Positions 12,020 to 23,690 of a DNA stretch of 64,000 nucleotides are shown here, piece after piece. Source of the DNA: Stenopsyche tienmushanensis (lineage: Eukaryota > Arthropoda > Insecta > Trichoptera > Stenopsychidae); the NCBI GenBank assembly GCA_008973525.1, contig WACJ01000323.1, positions 273,404 to 337,403 on the forward strand. Direction: 5' to 3'. The position numbers were made by a program, and so were the translations under genes. The notes beneath the pieces were generated by a model. The model was not told the DNA's origin. It saw nothing but the letters and a program-made list of their open reading frames with translations, and did no database searches. Every line of letters starts with the position of its first letter. The stretch's first letter is position 1.

Positions 12020-12300
12020 TATTTATTCAAGCCGCAACGCCGGTCTTGGAGACCGATCGACGGCGGACGCGCCCCCAGCAACGGGCGGGGGCGGGTTCTT
12101 TAATCCTCTACGACGACGGTCAGGATATGTCGGGCGACGACAAAAGGAGAGCTCCAAGGAAGGATTAGGGATACCAAATTATAGCCTTCTATGTCGCAAA
12201 TCGGCGACGATCGCGAGGCACGTGGCCTCCATCCGAGGTGGCGGTCTGTCGCGGGACCGAAATGTACGTCGTCCTCGTCCCAAGGCTATTTCAGAAAATT
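12020..12300. other. GC-rich patch of unknown origin
   Basis: A sharply GC-rich block (for example GCGCCCCCAGCAACGGGCGG at about 12069) inside AT-rich DNA. It contains inverted pieces such as GGTCTTGGAGACCGATC. The composition resembles the end of a GC-rich non-LTR retrotransposon, but no reverse-transcriptase motif is present and no frame is coding-like. The minus and plus frames both contain stops. Confidence 0.4.
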
Positions 12301-12539
12301 TTGATCCACGCAACAGTTTAAATAATAATTTAAACTTTTATTTGTATTATAAGACGATTTTTATGAACATAAGAATATTTAAGTATTTTAACGGTTTAAT
12401 TTAGTGAGAATTAAAAATAAAAGCAGTATTGCAAAAAATCGCCCGCCGTAATTGTGTTAATTGAGTACAGCAAATAATTTCAGGTCTAGACGAATATCAT
12501 ATGCAAGCTTGAGAGATGAGAACCTAAATCAATGTTAAG

Positions 12540-13260
12540 TTTACATATTTAATAATATTTTTTACTAGTGTTTTCTAGTGTTTTTTCTCGAAAATTTCTT
12601 GAGAAATATGCAAAATCGAAAATTCTCATTTTTGAAAAATTGTAAAAATCAATTGTACTCTACTATTTTTTATACAAATCTGAAAATTCTGCCAAAATGC
12701 ATTGTTTTTTTAAAAAAATGTTGATAAATTTCTTACTTTCAAAGTAGTTTTATCTTTGTTTAAAAAACTAAATATATGTCCTAAACTTTTTCATTCCGCC
12801 ATAAAAATATCTATACTTTCTCAGAAAGTCGAATACCAATAACCGGTAAAACCGTTATTTTACACGGATCGAAAACCGTAACCGAATCGATATAAATAGG
12901 TTAAGAACGTAACTGAAACCAAAAAGAAAAAGATAGCAGGGCTTTTAGCCGGAGTGAAAACAAAATCCGATAACCGGCAAAACTGTGTTTTCGCTGGAAC
13001 GAAAACCGTAAATGTTAGGAGTGTAACCGAAATAAAAAATAACGGTTCGAAATCCTGGTTTTTTAATGGTTTTTTTTAAAAGTAATATAATCAAATTTTA
13101 AATGTTAACCATGTGTTTAGTTGTTTTATCATATTTCAATTACATACCAAGTGAATAATATTTATATGCAATACTTTTACCTACGTTTTTTGTTCGTTAA
13201 AATTTCTCGAGAAATTCGATAAATGAAAATCATTGAGAAATCCGAATCCCTACTCTTTAC
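12540..13260. repeat. Imperfect internal repeats (CCGGTAAAACCG-like)
   Basis: Two related segments, about 12840-12925 and 12965-13045, each read approximately AACCGGYAAAACYGT, a spacer, GAACGAAAACCGTAA, then GTAACCGAAA. They are flanked by AAATTTCTYGAGAAA palindromes near 12590 and 13200 that face each other. The right edge ends GAGAAATCCGAATCCCTACTC, reminiscent of hAT termini (compare the GAGTAGGGAATCC ends at 52.3 kb). No coding remnant was found. Probably a decayed non-autonomous element. Confidence 0.45.
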
Positions 13261-13379
13261 CAATCCCTGTATACATAATTTCTAAATTATAAAGGTATTT
13301 GGGTATATATTTTTTATGATATAATAGTATGAACTTTTGTAATTTGGTCATGATGTAACTGTATTTGTATGTGAGGATG

Positions 13380-14003
13380 GAAGATGTTGGATCTCAAGTT
13401 GAACTTCAAAGATGGTGTCTTCTCTTTAACATCTTTAGGCCTGATCCACACTATGGTGCCAGTAACGGTTCGATCTCGCTCCGGTCTCGGTCCGATCAAA
13501 TATTCTTACACAAGAAACAATCAGAGTATTCACACTATAGGATCGTTCCAATCCCGTTTTTTGTATGAGAATATTTGACCGGACCGAGACCGAGAGCGAG
13601 ATCGAACCGTTACCGGCACCATAGTGTGGATCAGGCCTTATTGTCCCCACTTCGGACAGGCTGCGGCTGCGAGGCGTAGAAGATGTCGAAACTTGAAGCT
13701 CGGAGCTGAGCCGAATCTCAAGCTGCTAGCTCAACCGAAGCTAAACTCGTATGGTGAACCTGCATTTCTTTTATACTCAATGGCTCCCCTTATCTCGTAG
13801 CGATCTTTCTGGAAGACAATTTCATTGCACAGTTGTTATGGAATTTCGAAGGTACTGATTGTCGCTGCTCTTATCACTGAAATGTTATTGTGCCACGCTT
13901 CTAGAACGTTCGGTCAATTATATTGTTTAGAAAACAAGTCATTATTTTAACTGAGGAATGCTAATCGTACTTCCAGAAGGGTCGATCATTTGAATGCATT
14001 TGT
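13380..14003 (+). repeat. Dispersed repeat L, copy 2 (filled by MITE)
   Basis: Second copy of the repeat at 6376-6823, interrupted at 13438-13637 by a MITE. Downstream of the insertion the two copies align again from TTATTGTCCCCACTTC onwards through GCTAATCGTACTTCCAGAA. Copy 2 lacks a short stretch near 13945 that is present in copy 1. Confidence 0.8.
13438..13637. mobile_element. 200-bp MITE, TTA target duplication
   Basis: A foldback element exactly 200 bp long. Its termini are perfect inverted repeats beginning GGCCTGATCCACACTATGGT and the inverted homology runs about 70 bp on each side, leaving a centre of about 60 bp. TTA is duplicated at 13435-13437 and 13638-13640. The repeat copy at 6.4 kb has a single uninterrupted TTA at the same point, which proves the boundaries. 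A 3-bp TWA duplication with GG-starting termini is typical of PIF/Harbinger MITEs, and that assignment is inferred. There is no coding capacity. Confidence 0.9.
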
Positions 14004-14124
14004 AAACAAGTCATTACTATGGTTGTTAAGATAAGTGGATTGTTGAATCGGAATTTGATTATGATTTTGACAGTGAGAACGTTTTAGAGTGAGTCATTCG
14101 GCCGAGTCTTGCAAAAAATCCTTG

Positions 14125-14345
14125 CCTCAATTTCTCCCAGTCACTCGCCGTTCCAAATCTTTTCTTGGATGTTTTTTATACAGCATCCCTTGGCCTCTAA
14201 ACGTCCACCATTGCATTGATCTGCAGGAGTCTGCATGTATTTTATTTTAACATCAGCTGTTAGTCTAAATTTATGCAGTTTTTTGGCATATGTTATGTAA
14301 ATCAGCATCGAGCTTTTGAATGAATGAATTGTTCATCAATTGAAG
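14125..14345 (+). repeat. Dispersed repeat M, copy 2
   Basis: Matches 9540-9790 over about 220 bp. The phrase TTTTCTCTCCACGTTACA follows it here (14377-14394) but precedes repeat M in copy 1 (about 9431), so the order of subunits differs between the two loci. Confidence 0.75.
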
Positions 14346-14634
14346 TATTTTCTGTAATGTTGGCCATTACCCAATCATTTTTCTCTCCACGTTACAATAG
14401 TGTGAACTTTTGTAATTTTGTTCGTGAATTTCTCAATTCGTCAAATCGACGAGTACGGCAAACTCAGTGTTAAACTGCTAACGTATCGAGGATATGTTTT
14501 TGAAATAAAACTTGTATAGGCCCAGTTGGGCAAATTGGTTTGAACATCACGAGAAGTGAAACTCCAAGCTGTGACAGCTGGTCAAAAAAAAAAACAGGGA
14601 CAATCGTTTCTACTCTCTCTGTCGCACACACACG

Positions 14635-14700
14635 TATGTGTACCAGTAGCAAGCCTATTTTGATTACATATTCCACAACACACAGCCACATATTTTAGCT
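14635..14700. repeat. Short dispersed repeat shared with 53.3 kb
   Basis: The segment with ACCAGTAGCAAGCCTATTTT, then ACAACACACAGCCACATATT recurs in diverged form at 53290-53347. An ORF on the minus strand across it is not conserved. Confidence 0.55.
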
Positions 14701-15779
14701 GACTACGTCCATCGACAAATGAAATAAAGACGATAGATGACAAAATAGTTAAAAGCATATTGAGTTCAGAATAAAGGTGAATCGTGCAAGTCGGAGATAC
14801 CCTTTTCTCACATTGATGATGATGTACATCTTAGAATAAACGGCACGTATTTTTGGCATTTATTAAACGACCTTCAAAGCGCGCGCATATATCAAAGATG
14901 TAAATATGAAAAACGAATGCTCGACACATAATTTGTAGAACGGTATTTTGCGTGGAGCAAGTTGCTTCGAGTGGAATCGAAGGCTTTTATCGGCGCCGAA
15001 TATGGCGGTGTATAATTTGCGCCATAAGCAGTCGAAATCTGTGTAGGTAATTGGTGTTTCCCGTTTTGGACGATGCGTTATTGACGCGCCTGGAAGAGTG
15101 CATCGTCCGTTCCAGAATGCGGGAGCGGATTGATTGGTGTTATCGAAGCAGCTGCAGTGTTTACCTTCGACCGTGATCTATTTTCAGGGTCGAGCTATTT
15201 TAGTAGAAGGATATTGTTTGGAAGGTCCGATTCGTTCTAGAAACTCTAGATCGTTCCATTCCGAGTGCGGCTGACTACGTCACCTTTACTTTCGTTCGGC
15301 ACACTTCTCGCTTCTGCTGCTGCTTCTGCTTCTCAAATCTTGCCTTTCCATCTTACCAGATGATTGATCATTCTTATATTGTACTAAACGCAATTTCACC
15401 CTTACTTACGGGAGGCAACCACAATATTTGCGTAGTTATTCCTACAAAGCTGATTCGTTTTGTTGTTTTGATACTGTCAGTAAACAAAACAGTAGTTTAG
15501 CGTGATGATGTAGTTGTCGACATTTATAAAAAAATCTGTAAATTAATATCATATACCTACAAGACTGAAACTATGTTGTAACTGCTTATAATACATATTA
15601 TGTGCACTTAATATTGCAATAACTTGATAGTTGCAATCCAATCAAGTTCCCGCGCTACAACTTTAGCCACGTCTACCGAAGTCCCAAACACTTTGTGACA
15701 GAGACGGAGAGAGAGTATCTTGCATACATCGTACGATTGTATAGATCGTCAACCCAAATTTATCGACTAATAATGATGT
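14701..15779. other. Non-coding, possible distal regulatory DNA
   Basis: No coding frame. Around 15160-15350 the DNA is less AT-rich and contains GTTCTAGAAAC, two abutting heat-shock half-units, followed by pyrimidine-rich CTTCTGCTGCTGCTTCTG. It could be an upstream promoter of the starvin-like gene 2.6 kb downstream, but there is no transcript evidence in the sequence. Confidence 0.3.
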
Positions 15780-15965
15780 GTGAATGATATAATTAATCGA
15801 TTTCGAGTATATTGTTTATGTTTACTTGAAGAAATGATCGAATATTGTGTGATATCGACAGTGTTTATTTATTTATGTACAAGTTTCATACACGCCGCGA
15901 CGGTCCTGATAGATAAGTGGATTTGTACGGATGATAAGTGGCGGACATGCAAATATAGCAACTAA
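15780..15965 (-). mobile_element. Tc/mariner fragment (same family as 33.4 kb)
   Basis: This segment is the reverse-complement counterpart of 33345-33490: TATCATCYGTACAAATCCA, GTGTATGAARCTTGTACATA and ACACTGTCGATA are shared. It carries only the 3' end of the transposase and terminal sequence of that family, so it is a non-functional scrap. Confidence 0.65.
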
Positions 15966-16317
15966 GTTTATGATGATTTTAAATTAGCTCATTAGCGCTC
16001 ATTTATTTCATTTTTACCTTGTTTAAGAATTATAACGTTTGAACTTGATTACGTAACATGTTACGGGAATGATTTTGGACTTTAAAACACTTTCATCTAA
16101 TCTAATCTTGTTTGTATCCAACCTCTTTTCATTTATTGATGGGCATCATAAAGATTATTCGATAAATTTCTTGTTTGATATTGGACACAATATCTTTTTA
16201 GACTAAATAGTGACTTAGTGTTAGCGTGTTACTAGTCACAATGAATCTTTCGATTTAATTTTATCTTCCAAATCTACAAGTAACGATAAAATTCTTCGTC
16301 TTTTTTAAAACACATTT

Positions 16318-16500
16318 GTCATGAAAAACCATTTCAAAATGGTAAGCAATGGTCCCATAAAGGGGACCGATCGCTTTTTGCGCGTGAACCGTCGCTGTTG
16401 ATTGAGTGGTGATGCGCAGGAGTCGGTTGGCCTTGACTGCGGGAGGACATCCTTCTCGCAGCCAAATCTCACTCTCTCGTGCTGAATAAAGTATTTTGAC
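16318..16500 (+). repeat. Chimeric dispersed repeat
   Basis: The left part (ATGAAAAACCATTTCAAAATGG, then GGTCCCATAAAGGGGA) matches the SINE-like tail at 36950-37010. The right part (16365-16500) matches 9160-9265 and ends with AATAAA. The junction suggests one repeat inserted into, or fused with, another. Confidence 0.55.
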
Positions 16501-16698
16501 GACGCCCTTTAAAAAAACCAATGATTTTTGGAACGCATAATCATAGCAACAATAATGCTAAAATAGAAACGATCATTAAATATTCGGTTAGAATGCTGTA
16601 TTATGATCCTTCAATGTGTTAAAGCGTATCTGCATTTTCTACGGTATTTTTAGCAAGTTTACAACTGTGTTTATATACTTACGCAGTCATAGATTTAA

Positions 16699-17296
16699 CA
16701 CATTAAATACGGGCGAAAATACAAAACAATTGTCACAAGTTATTTAATATGTTTTTTTAATGTTTAAACATATTTTAAACAATGATGACATCGTCATATG
16801 TTATTGTACAAATTTGTGAAAAACATGTTTTTTTATGTTTTGTGCTAGTGTCTTGTTAGCTAATAAGTTTTTGATTTGCTGACAAGCTTCTTGGTATGCA
16901 GCATTTTCGTATAACACCATCAATGTGACTGATAAAATTCCTTTATGGTGAGACACTGACTAAACCCCGCAAAATTCCCGATTTCCCGACAAATTATTTT
17001 TTTCCGTCGCTGCAGATGAATGCTTATATACTAAAATACTTTGATGTGATTCGTAATTATATTACGGAGGAATACAAAAATTCTGAACCCCGTATCTATT
17101 ATATTTCATATCGATATTCCCATTATTAGAGTCGATGTGTAGTAAATACATCACCGGTTGGGAAAGGTTAATATAACAATTTGAAAAACATATGTACTGT
17201 ATATATGTATATATAGATTAGACAGTTACTGCCAATTAGTAGTTAGCCGACGTTAACCAAAAGACAGCGTGAAAATAGCTGCCCGTACGAAATGTG
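16699..17296. mobile_element. TTAA-flanked non-autonomous element (piggyBac-like)
   Basis: Bounded by TTAA at 16695-16698 and 17297-17300. Terminal inverted repeats read CACATTAAATACGGGC on the left and, inverted, CACATTTCGTACGGGC on the right. TTAA targeting with CACATT termini fits piggyBac-type MITEs and resembles the smaller one at 37501-37732. The interior from about 16890 to 17230 is, in reverse orientation, the same sequence as 52440-52780 inside a hAT element, including its coding segment, so a hAT fragment appears nested within. Confidence 0.65.
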
Positions 17297-17580
17297 TTAA
17301 CACAGCTTTTGAGAAAAACAATTATTTAAATTACGGAAGACAATCGCAACGTTTCGCTGCAGTGATTATTAGTGACGATTAAAATTTAATGGGCAGAAGG
17401 AAGGTTATATTTTAATGGCAATTACATTTTAACGTTGAAAATATTATTTTGCCACGGTTTTTACGGATTATCCCAATGAAAATCGTGTCAATCGATATAG
17501 TGTTGTGCCATAAAGACCATAAATATGTCACGAACGTAATCCAACGAGACGCATCCAGAAAGCTCGTCATACGACTCTCA

Positions 17581-17598
17581 TTCGGGAAGCGTCTAGAA
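17581..17598 (+). promoter_or_regulatory. Heat-shock element upstream of starvin-like gene
   Basis: TTCGGGAAGCGTCTAGAA gives four contiguous 5-bp alternating units (aTTCg gGAAg cGTCt aGAAg) with one mismatch in the third. HSF binds arrays of inverted nGAAn units, and starvin/BAG3 genes are heat-inducible in animals. The site lies about 157 bp upstream of a TATA box and about 330 bp upstream of the start codon. Confidence 0.65.
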
Positions 17599-17737
17599 GT
17601 ATGCGACGTCGCCAATTATGCGGACGCGTGATTCCTTTTCGGTGATGAAGACAATTTAAAATGGTCGAAATGCGAATAGTATTGACAAGGTGTAAACACA
17701 GCCCTCTCTACTGCGGCGCCCACGCGCCACAAGAGTT

Positions 17738-17743
17738 TATAAA
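17738..17743 (+). promoter_or_regulatory. TATA box of starvin-like gene
   Basis: TATAAA within AGTTTATAAAGAG, in a GC-richer 200-bp stretch immediately before the first coding exon. Transcription would be expected to start near 17768, leaving a 5' leader of roughly 140 bases. Position and composition are the evidence; there is no expression data. Confidence 0.5.
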
Positions 17744-17908
17744 GAGTGCGGCTCTGGCGTCGGCAGACACTCGAAACTTGTTCGCCGGCGGAATCGCCCG
17801 GTACCTTTGGACGCCCCGGGCGCACCATACAAGGCTCGATACTGTACACCGCGATCAGTGCTGACTAATACCTAACCTAGTGCAATCTATGTCTGAATAC
17901 TGGCCAAT

Positions 17909-20373
17909 ATGGATTCGCCAGTCATCGTTGACCAACCCACTCAAATTCAAATCACTCCCAATACGGACAAAATTAACGTGAGTTCTACCAGAAGAATTCC
18001 TTCTTCGTTTGAAATTTTTACATCGTCATCAAATGTTGAATATATGTTCCTAGAAAAACTTCCTGTGAGACTTAAAAATGAATAATTTTTGTAACGTTCC
18101 AAGTGTAGTCTGTGAGGCTAATGATTAGTGATCTATTTATAACAAATTTTGGAAAATGCCAACGTATTGTATTTCATATCTATACCTAAATGGAACTAAA
18201 TAAACAAGAAGACTTGCTGCGTACATTTATTTGAACTGAAAAGACGTATTATTGCATGTGTTTGATTTTTCAATTTAAATTACCTTAAGCCAATCGAATA
18301 ATATTAAGTCTCAAATGCTTCAAATACCTATGGCAATAATATATATTTATTTATAAAGAATTAGTTAAAGCATAGTGTTTAGATAGTATTATATGGCATG
18401 AAAAAGCTTGAGCACACAATATCGAAGGTTGTTATGAAAGATTCGCTGTAGAAAAGTTGAATCGCTTGCTACAATAATATATGGCATATAATTAGCATAT
18501 ATTCAGTTCTATTTGCTTATTTTTTGGCATTTAATATAAAGATGTATTATTATCTTTCATCTTTGTTAATTGCTTATTATTTACTCTGCTATGCAAATAT
18601 TTGTTATGTAATGCTAAAAGTACTTTTAATTTATAGGGAGGGTTCTTCGGTAGATCTGAATCTCCGGAAGCAGACGACTTCGGAGATCCTTGGTTGGATA
18701 TAGCAGCTCGGCACCCTGAATTAGCCAACATTCGTCATTCTCCGTGGTCTACCTGGGGAGCTAGAAAACGTAGAGGTTCGGCCACCGGACAAGAGAGACC
18801 CGCTGCTGGTAATTATTTATCTATTATTAATTACGTTTCGTTGAAATCGATATAAAAAATACATTTGAGTATATTAATTTTTTCAGATTTTCCTCAAGAA
18901 AGGGGGAGAATTTTCAGGGATTCAGTTTTTGACGACTTTTTACCAGAGTTTAGAGAAAATTTACCAGATAGATGGAATCAACGTTTTGAACCAGAAAACC
19001 AAGAAAACTATTCCCAGACGCTTCCTCGGCAAAATCATCAACATTTCGTGGATACTACGCCCGATCATCTTTCCCACGTATTCTCAGATAAATCGACTCA
19101 AACTCCCGTTGATGAATGTAAAGAAAAGTCATTTCAAGCGCCTAATCTCACGCAACACGGATTGAGAAATACGGTAGATCTAGGTCAAAAGACCGCAGCC
19201 GAATCCGACAGGTTAGATGGTGAAGCTTCTCGAAATCTAAGATCGATGTCCGCCCCTCCGGACGATCGGTTTCCTTCGATGCATCGCCAGAATCAAATGG
19301 GAAATGGAAATCCGTCAGCGCCGCAACCCCAACACCAGGCGCCGGATCACAATCCTGGCAACAAACAGCCGGCCGTTCACGTCATTCCCATTTTTGTCGA
19401 GGGCAGGGACGAACCTGTCATCAATGATAAACCAGACGTAGCTGCAAATTTTGCAGAACCTCGACAATTCAAAAATGACTTTTTCTCGAATCAAAACGTA
19501 CCGCACGGATTTCAACACTCTACTCATACCCCCATGACTCGAATCAACAAAGGCTTAGGGGGTAGGCAATCGTCTCCGAGCGGTTTCGGTCTGGGCAGGA
19601 CGACCCATCAACAGCCCGCTAAACAAGAGCAAGCTAATCAAACCGGACCGTTTAAAGCGGGACCTCATAACGTTCATATAAACAATGAAGACGACTTACA
19701 GAAGCCGTCGTACGTAAACGAGCAATTTACGGCCTCGCAACCGGTTCCCCAACAGCAAGCGCAGCCTAAAACGTCCGCACAACAACAACCTCAAGCTCGC
19801 CCTATGGCAAACGATCCCATTTCTAAAATTCAATCCATTCAAAAAGACGTCCTGGATCTTATGACGCAATTAGAAAATTTCAAAGGAAAAAGAGGCGACA
19901 AGGAATACAATTATCTCGACGAGATGCTCACGCGCAATATGCTGAAGCTGGACGTCATAGATACGGAAGGCAAAGAAAATATTCGATCTGCCAGAAAAGA
20001 AGCAATCAAATGCATAGAAAAGTGTATCGCCGTATTAGAAGCTAAGGGCGAAAGTGGATTCAACGCGGAAAACAATAAAGAAACGGAAGACCAGGCGGCA
20101 TTATCTACCGACGCTTTAAAAAAATCTAACTCTATTAACGACAAATCCGAAAAAATGGAGACCACTGCGGAAAATTCGACGGAGAATGAAAAATCGGAGG
20201 GGAACGAGATATGTGATAAAAATAATGAAAACAAACTTGGTGCTAGTGATAAAGTGGAAAATGTCGGGGGACAAATGGACGGTGCAGACGACATGCAAGT
20301 CGATGAAAAAAATGATTCGAATCCTAAAGATAGCAATAACACCAACATGGATTTAGATATTTCTAGTCAATAG
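17909..20373 (+). CDS. stv: BAG-domain co-chaperone, starvin/BAG3-like
   Basis: Hsp70 nucleotide-exchange co-chaperone of the BAG3/starvin type, cytosolic, acting in chaperone-assisted protein quality control, notably in muscle. Model: exons 17909-17977, 18637-18808 and 18887-20373, with donors GTGAGT and GTAATT, acceptors TTATAG and TTTCAG, and phases that close; 575 aa. The start ATG at 17909 is chosen because the only alternative nearby (17889) reads into a stop. Exon 2 carries a proline- and acid-rich segment with DPWLDIAARHPELA. The middle is low-complexity, rich in Q, N, P and H, as in other BAG3 homologues. The BAG domain lies at about residues 391-470 (19818-20055) with IQKDVLDLMTQLENFKG, then DKEYNYLDEMLTRNMLKLD and RKEAIKCIEKCIAVLE. 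An acidic, asparagine- and lysine-rich tail of about 100 residues follows. No WW domain was seen. A heat-shock element lies upstream. Family assignment is strong; orthology to starvin is inferred. Confidence 0.9.
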
Positions 20374-21315
20374 TCCAGTATTGATTTTTTTCATTGGTAA
20401 TTCAGTGTAAAGCTAAGATGTTAAATTATACATTTTTTTTTAAATACAGTTTTTGAATAATTTTACAGATTCAAACGTACTTCTTTTAATATAGCAATTA
20501 TTTTGTCAAAATGTTGATAAATCATTTTCTTTTTTGTAAATAACTTAAGTATAACAAATTCTTACAGAGGCTTTTGACAATAATTTTTTTTATTGTTGAT
20601 TTTCATTTTTATAGAATTATTTGTTTTGTGGCCGACCTTTTGTCTGTGATGTGTGCATTTTATTGACAAATAATTTAACGGTCCATATATGAAATGCCTT
20701 ACGAAAATGTCCTCAAATATTTTTGGGCGAAAAGTTCCGGGAATGGAAAGAAATATTGTCTCGAAATTTATATTATAACGCGCGACACTAGCTCAGATTA
20801 TATCACCAAACTCAAACACAATGTAGAACTTTTTATTTATGCGTAAATTATTGTCGGAATGTTATTGATTGTGAAAACTGATATTTTTCTTTTTAGCAAT
20901 AAAAGATATATCCATTGTATATGAGAGTAGAAATTTAATTTAGTTTACAATGACTCGCATTAGACGATGTTTTATCGTAATGCCGTCTTCTATTCTACTT
21001 TATAGCATTGTGTCTAAATGTTTGCTAACATTATTTTTACACTAAAATTATCGTTTTATTCGTTTACGTAGGTTGATTATTGTACAAATTTAATGAGCGG
21101 TAGGTTTTTATATGAAGCAGTGCACTTCTCGCCATAAAAAATTAATTCTATATGCTCTGTTTGATTTATAGAGTAATACGGTGCTAATGTGATAATCACA
21201 ATTGATTCGCTTTTGACTTAACAGCTAAATGCTGAAAACGTGTGCACATAGTATGTATGATGTACGTCACGACACATGTATTTATAATTATTTATTTATT
21301 TTTATATTCAATAAA
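20374..21315 (+). other. Probable 3' UTR of starvin-like gene
   Basis: AT-rich sequence after the stop with no ORF. AATAAA occurs at 20898-20903 and again at 21310-21315, both plausible polyadenylation signals. The true 3' end cannot be fixed from sequence. Confidence 0.4.
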
Positions 21316-23167
21316 TTATGAAAAATTACATTTGGAGCTATTTTGAAAATATAGGAACTAACTAATAGTTTTATAAACAATGTATTGATTTTAGTTTGGC
21401 ACTGCAAAAATTTTGTATCATTTGACCAGGTGTCGAAAGTGTTACGGTGTTATAGAATGTATTTTCTGATTTTTTTAAATCGTTTAACATTTTGTTTCTT
21501 ACTCACATAAAATTACTATCATTGGATTTCTACTACTGATATTATTATATTTAATTCACGAATGATATATTTTTTAAAATGAATATAAAATTACGCTTTG
21601 GAAGCTATCTCACGTGATTTAAAATATCGCACACCATTATGCATCCGGAGATTAAATAGAATTAAAAAATAACGTCCGATTGCAAAATTTGAACTCGAAT
21701 ATATAAAATACAACTACTACTCCATAATATCATTAAGCTATACATAATAAGCGATTAAATATACTATTTAGTAAATTTGTCAATAAGTATTTTTTCTAAA
21801 TTACAAGTTTAAAAACCGTACATCTGTACATAAACAACTGATTTCAATCTTGAATAGTAATCGTAGGATTTATACACACGACGACATAAAATTAAAGCTT
21901 TCAAATGATCATTTATGATAAACAATTTGATTGAAATAAGTACACCAGATTAAAAATTGTCTTGTTGGGATGTACGCAACGAGTATTCTGTGATCATAAT
22001 ATTAAAAATTAGTATACAAAATTGAAAGCGATAAATATTTGGAAAGTATCTCATATTACTAGATTCGCATAATTCAAATCGACGTGTTTTGCACTTTAAA
22101 GTATTCTTTACAGAAACGCATTATTCGAATATTGAGTGCTTTACAAAGTTTTCTGAAAATTGGTAAAAATAGCATCGGATTGACCGTGCGGACAAAACCA
22201 TCCATAGTTCAGTTATTATTTTATATTAATATTAATTTATTAAGAGATATTTTGGCTTTACCAACAAAATGTACCGGTAACATTGTAAAAAATAGTCAAT
22301 TACTTAAGCTTTGTAAGTATGTCAATATATTTTATTGAGTTTAATTCCTTTTTTATTTAATTAACACTCCCTTATCCCTCGTTATCCAAAGATTACATTT
22401 GGCATGAAATGCGAATTAGATTGATGTTGGAAACACATTAAAGATGTATTAAATATCATTGAAATAAATGACAATGTACATACATAATTGAATCACACAG
22501 CTTTTTCAGTGCTTTGATCTCCAACTGTTGACTACACATTTTCTATTTATTTTTTCCTGAGCCTTCTTCCTTTAATTGCCCAGGTTTAGACTTTGTGTTC
22601 ATACACCCACTATTAAGCTTTCAACAAAGATAAGATGATTTTCGTTCGAATGTTTCGTTTCGTTGAATCTACCATAATATACAAATAGTTGGAACCTCGA
22701 CAATACATCAAGCATTATTCTTCCATCTTCCACACATTAAGCATTATTCTCTATTCACTCGCGAAACTAACATCATTTCTTACATCCTCTATCTGCCTTT
22801 TGCGACAGCATTTAGACTTCGGGTCTCTGTCGTAATTGTGCATTTAATGTAAAACAGGTAGAGTGAAATAAATATACATCGTAACAATAAATACACTTTC
22901 ATTAGAAAATGACTTCACAAAGAAGTAAACTGTTCGTAACATGACTTCGAGTAGGGATTCGAGTTGAAGTACATATGTACTTGTAGAAGAACATTTCAGA
23001 AACACAACAGATCCTGGACAGACCGGACAGTGCTATATAACAATTGTTGTATTGCATCTGGATCTGCCGCATGTCGCTACCATCACTGCATTTGTAAAAG
23101 AGCTTTGCCAATATGTTAGTGCCTATAACTTTATAGGGTCTATAAGAGGGTAATTCTACAATGAATA
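21316..23167. other. Intergenic, AT-rich, with one dispersed repeat
   Basis: No coding frame. At about 23025-23100 a stretch (ACAGTGCTATATAACAATT, TGTATTGCATCTGGATCTG) recurs in diverged form at 38305-38345, marking an unidentified interspersed repeat. Otherwise nothing is recognised. Confidence 0.45.
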
Positions 23168-23690
23168 CAGTGGAACTTTGGGTTACGAGTTTAATTCGTT
23201 CCGGAAGGTAACTCGTAAGCCGAAAAACTTAAAACCTGGAACAAGTTTTCCCATAAGAAATAATGGAATCAATCGACGCTTCATTTTAGCGACTTCAACA
23301 CGCTGCTGAAATGTGCCAAAGCAACATCATTATATAAATGTATAGCCTTAATAGCTGCTGCTTTATCTGGATAATTTTCTTCCACCAATGTCTGTAGTTT
23401 TAACGAGTTGAAGGAGTTGCATGAACAACAACACTGTCAATCAAAGGAGGTTCTGTCGGTAGCGGAGGAAGAGGAGATGGACAAAAATAAACTATCGACA
23501 GCAGAGATTAGAGCTCATCCATGCCTTGCTGTTTAACCTCTGCATAACAGGCAGCCTATCTTATAGCCTTCTTATCGCCACTCGCATTTGCACAAAAGAT
23601 GAGTGTCAGACAGTCTTTCACTAGTTTATGGCCTGGCAACTTGGTCCAACGGAACCAAGTTACCGAACTGTTGAAATATAACATCATGTT
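23168..23690 (-). mobile_element. Tigger/pogo transposon remnant
   Basis: Begins at 23168 with CAGTGGAACTTTGGGTTACG, a typical Tigger terminal repeat, followed by TTAATTCGTTCCGGAAGGTA and AAGTTTTCCCATAAGAAATA, phrases common just inside Tigger ends. Minus-strand translation gives TLVEENYPDKAAAIKAIHLY near 23390 and, further in, VKDCLTLIFCANASGDKKAI near 23610-23560, the conserved DDE-region phrase of Tigger transposases. Frames are broken and the other end is missing. Confidence 0.75.

Noticed and set aside
15230..15260. Second full heat-shock element
   Set aside because: Only two abutting units (GTTCTAGAAAC) are good. The following units fail, so it is mentioned only as possible regulatory DNA.
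18929..20348. Alternative frames across starvin exon 3, including a 145-codon minus ORF
   Set aside because: They are shadows of the BAG-domain reading frame. The serine/leucine-rich minus frame is the complement of acidic/lysine codons and has no domain.
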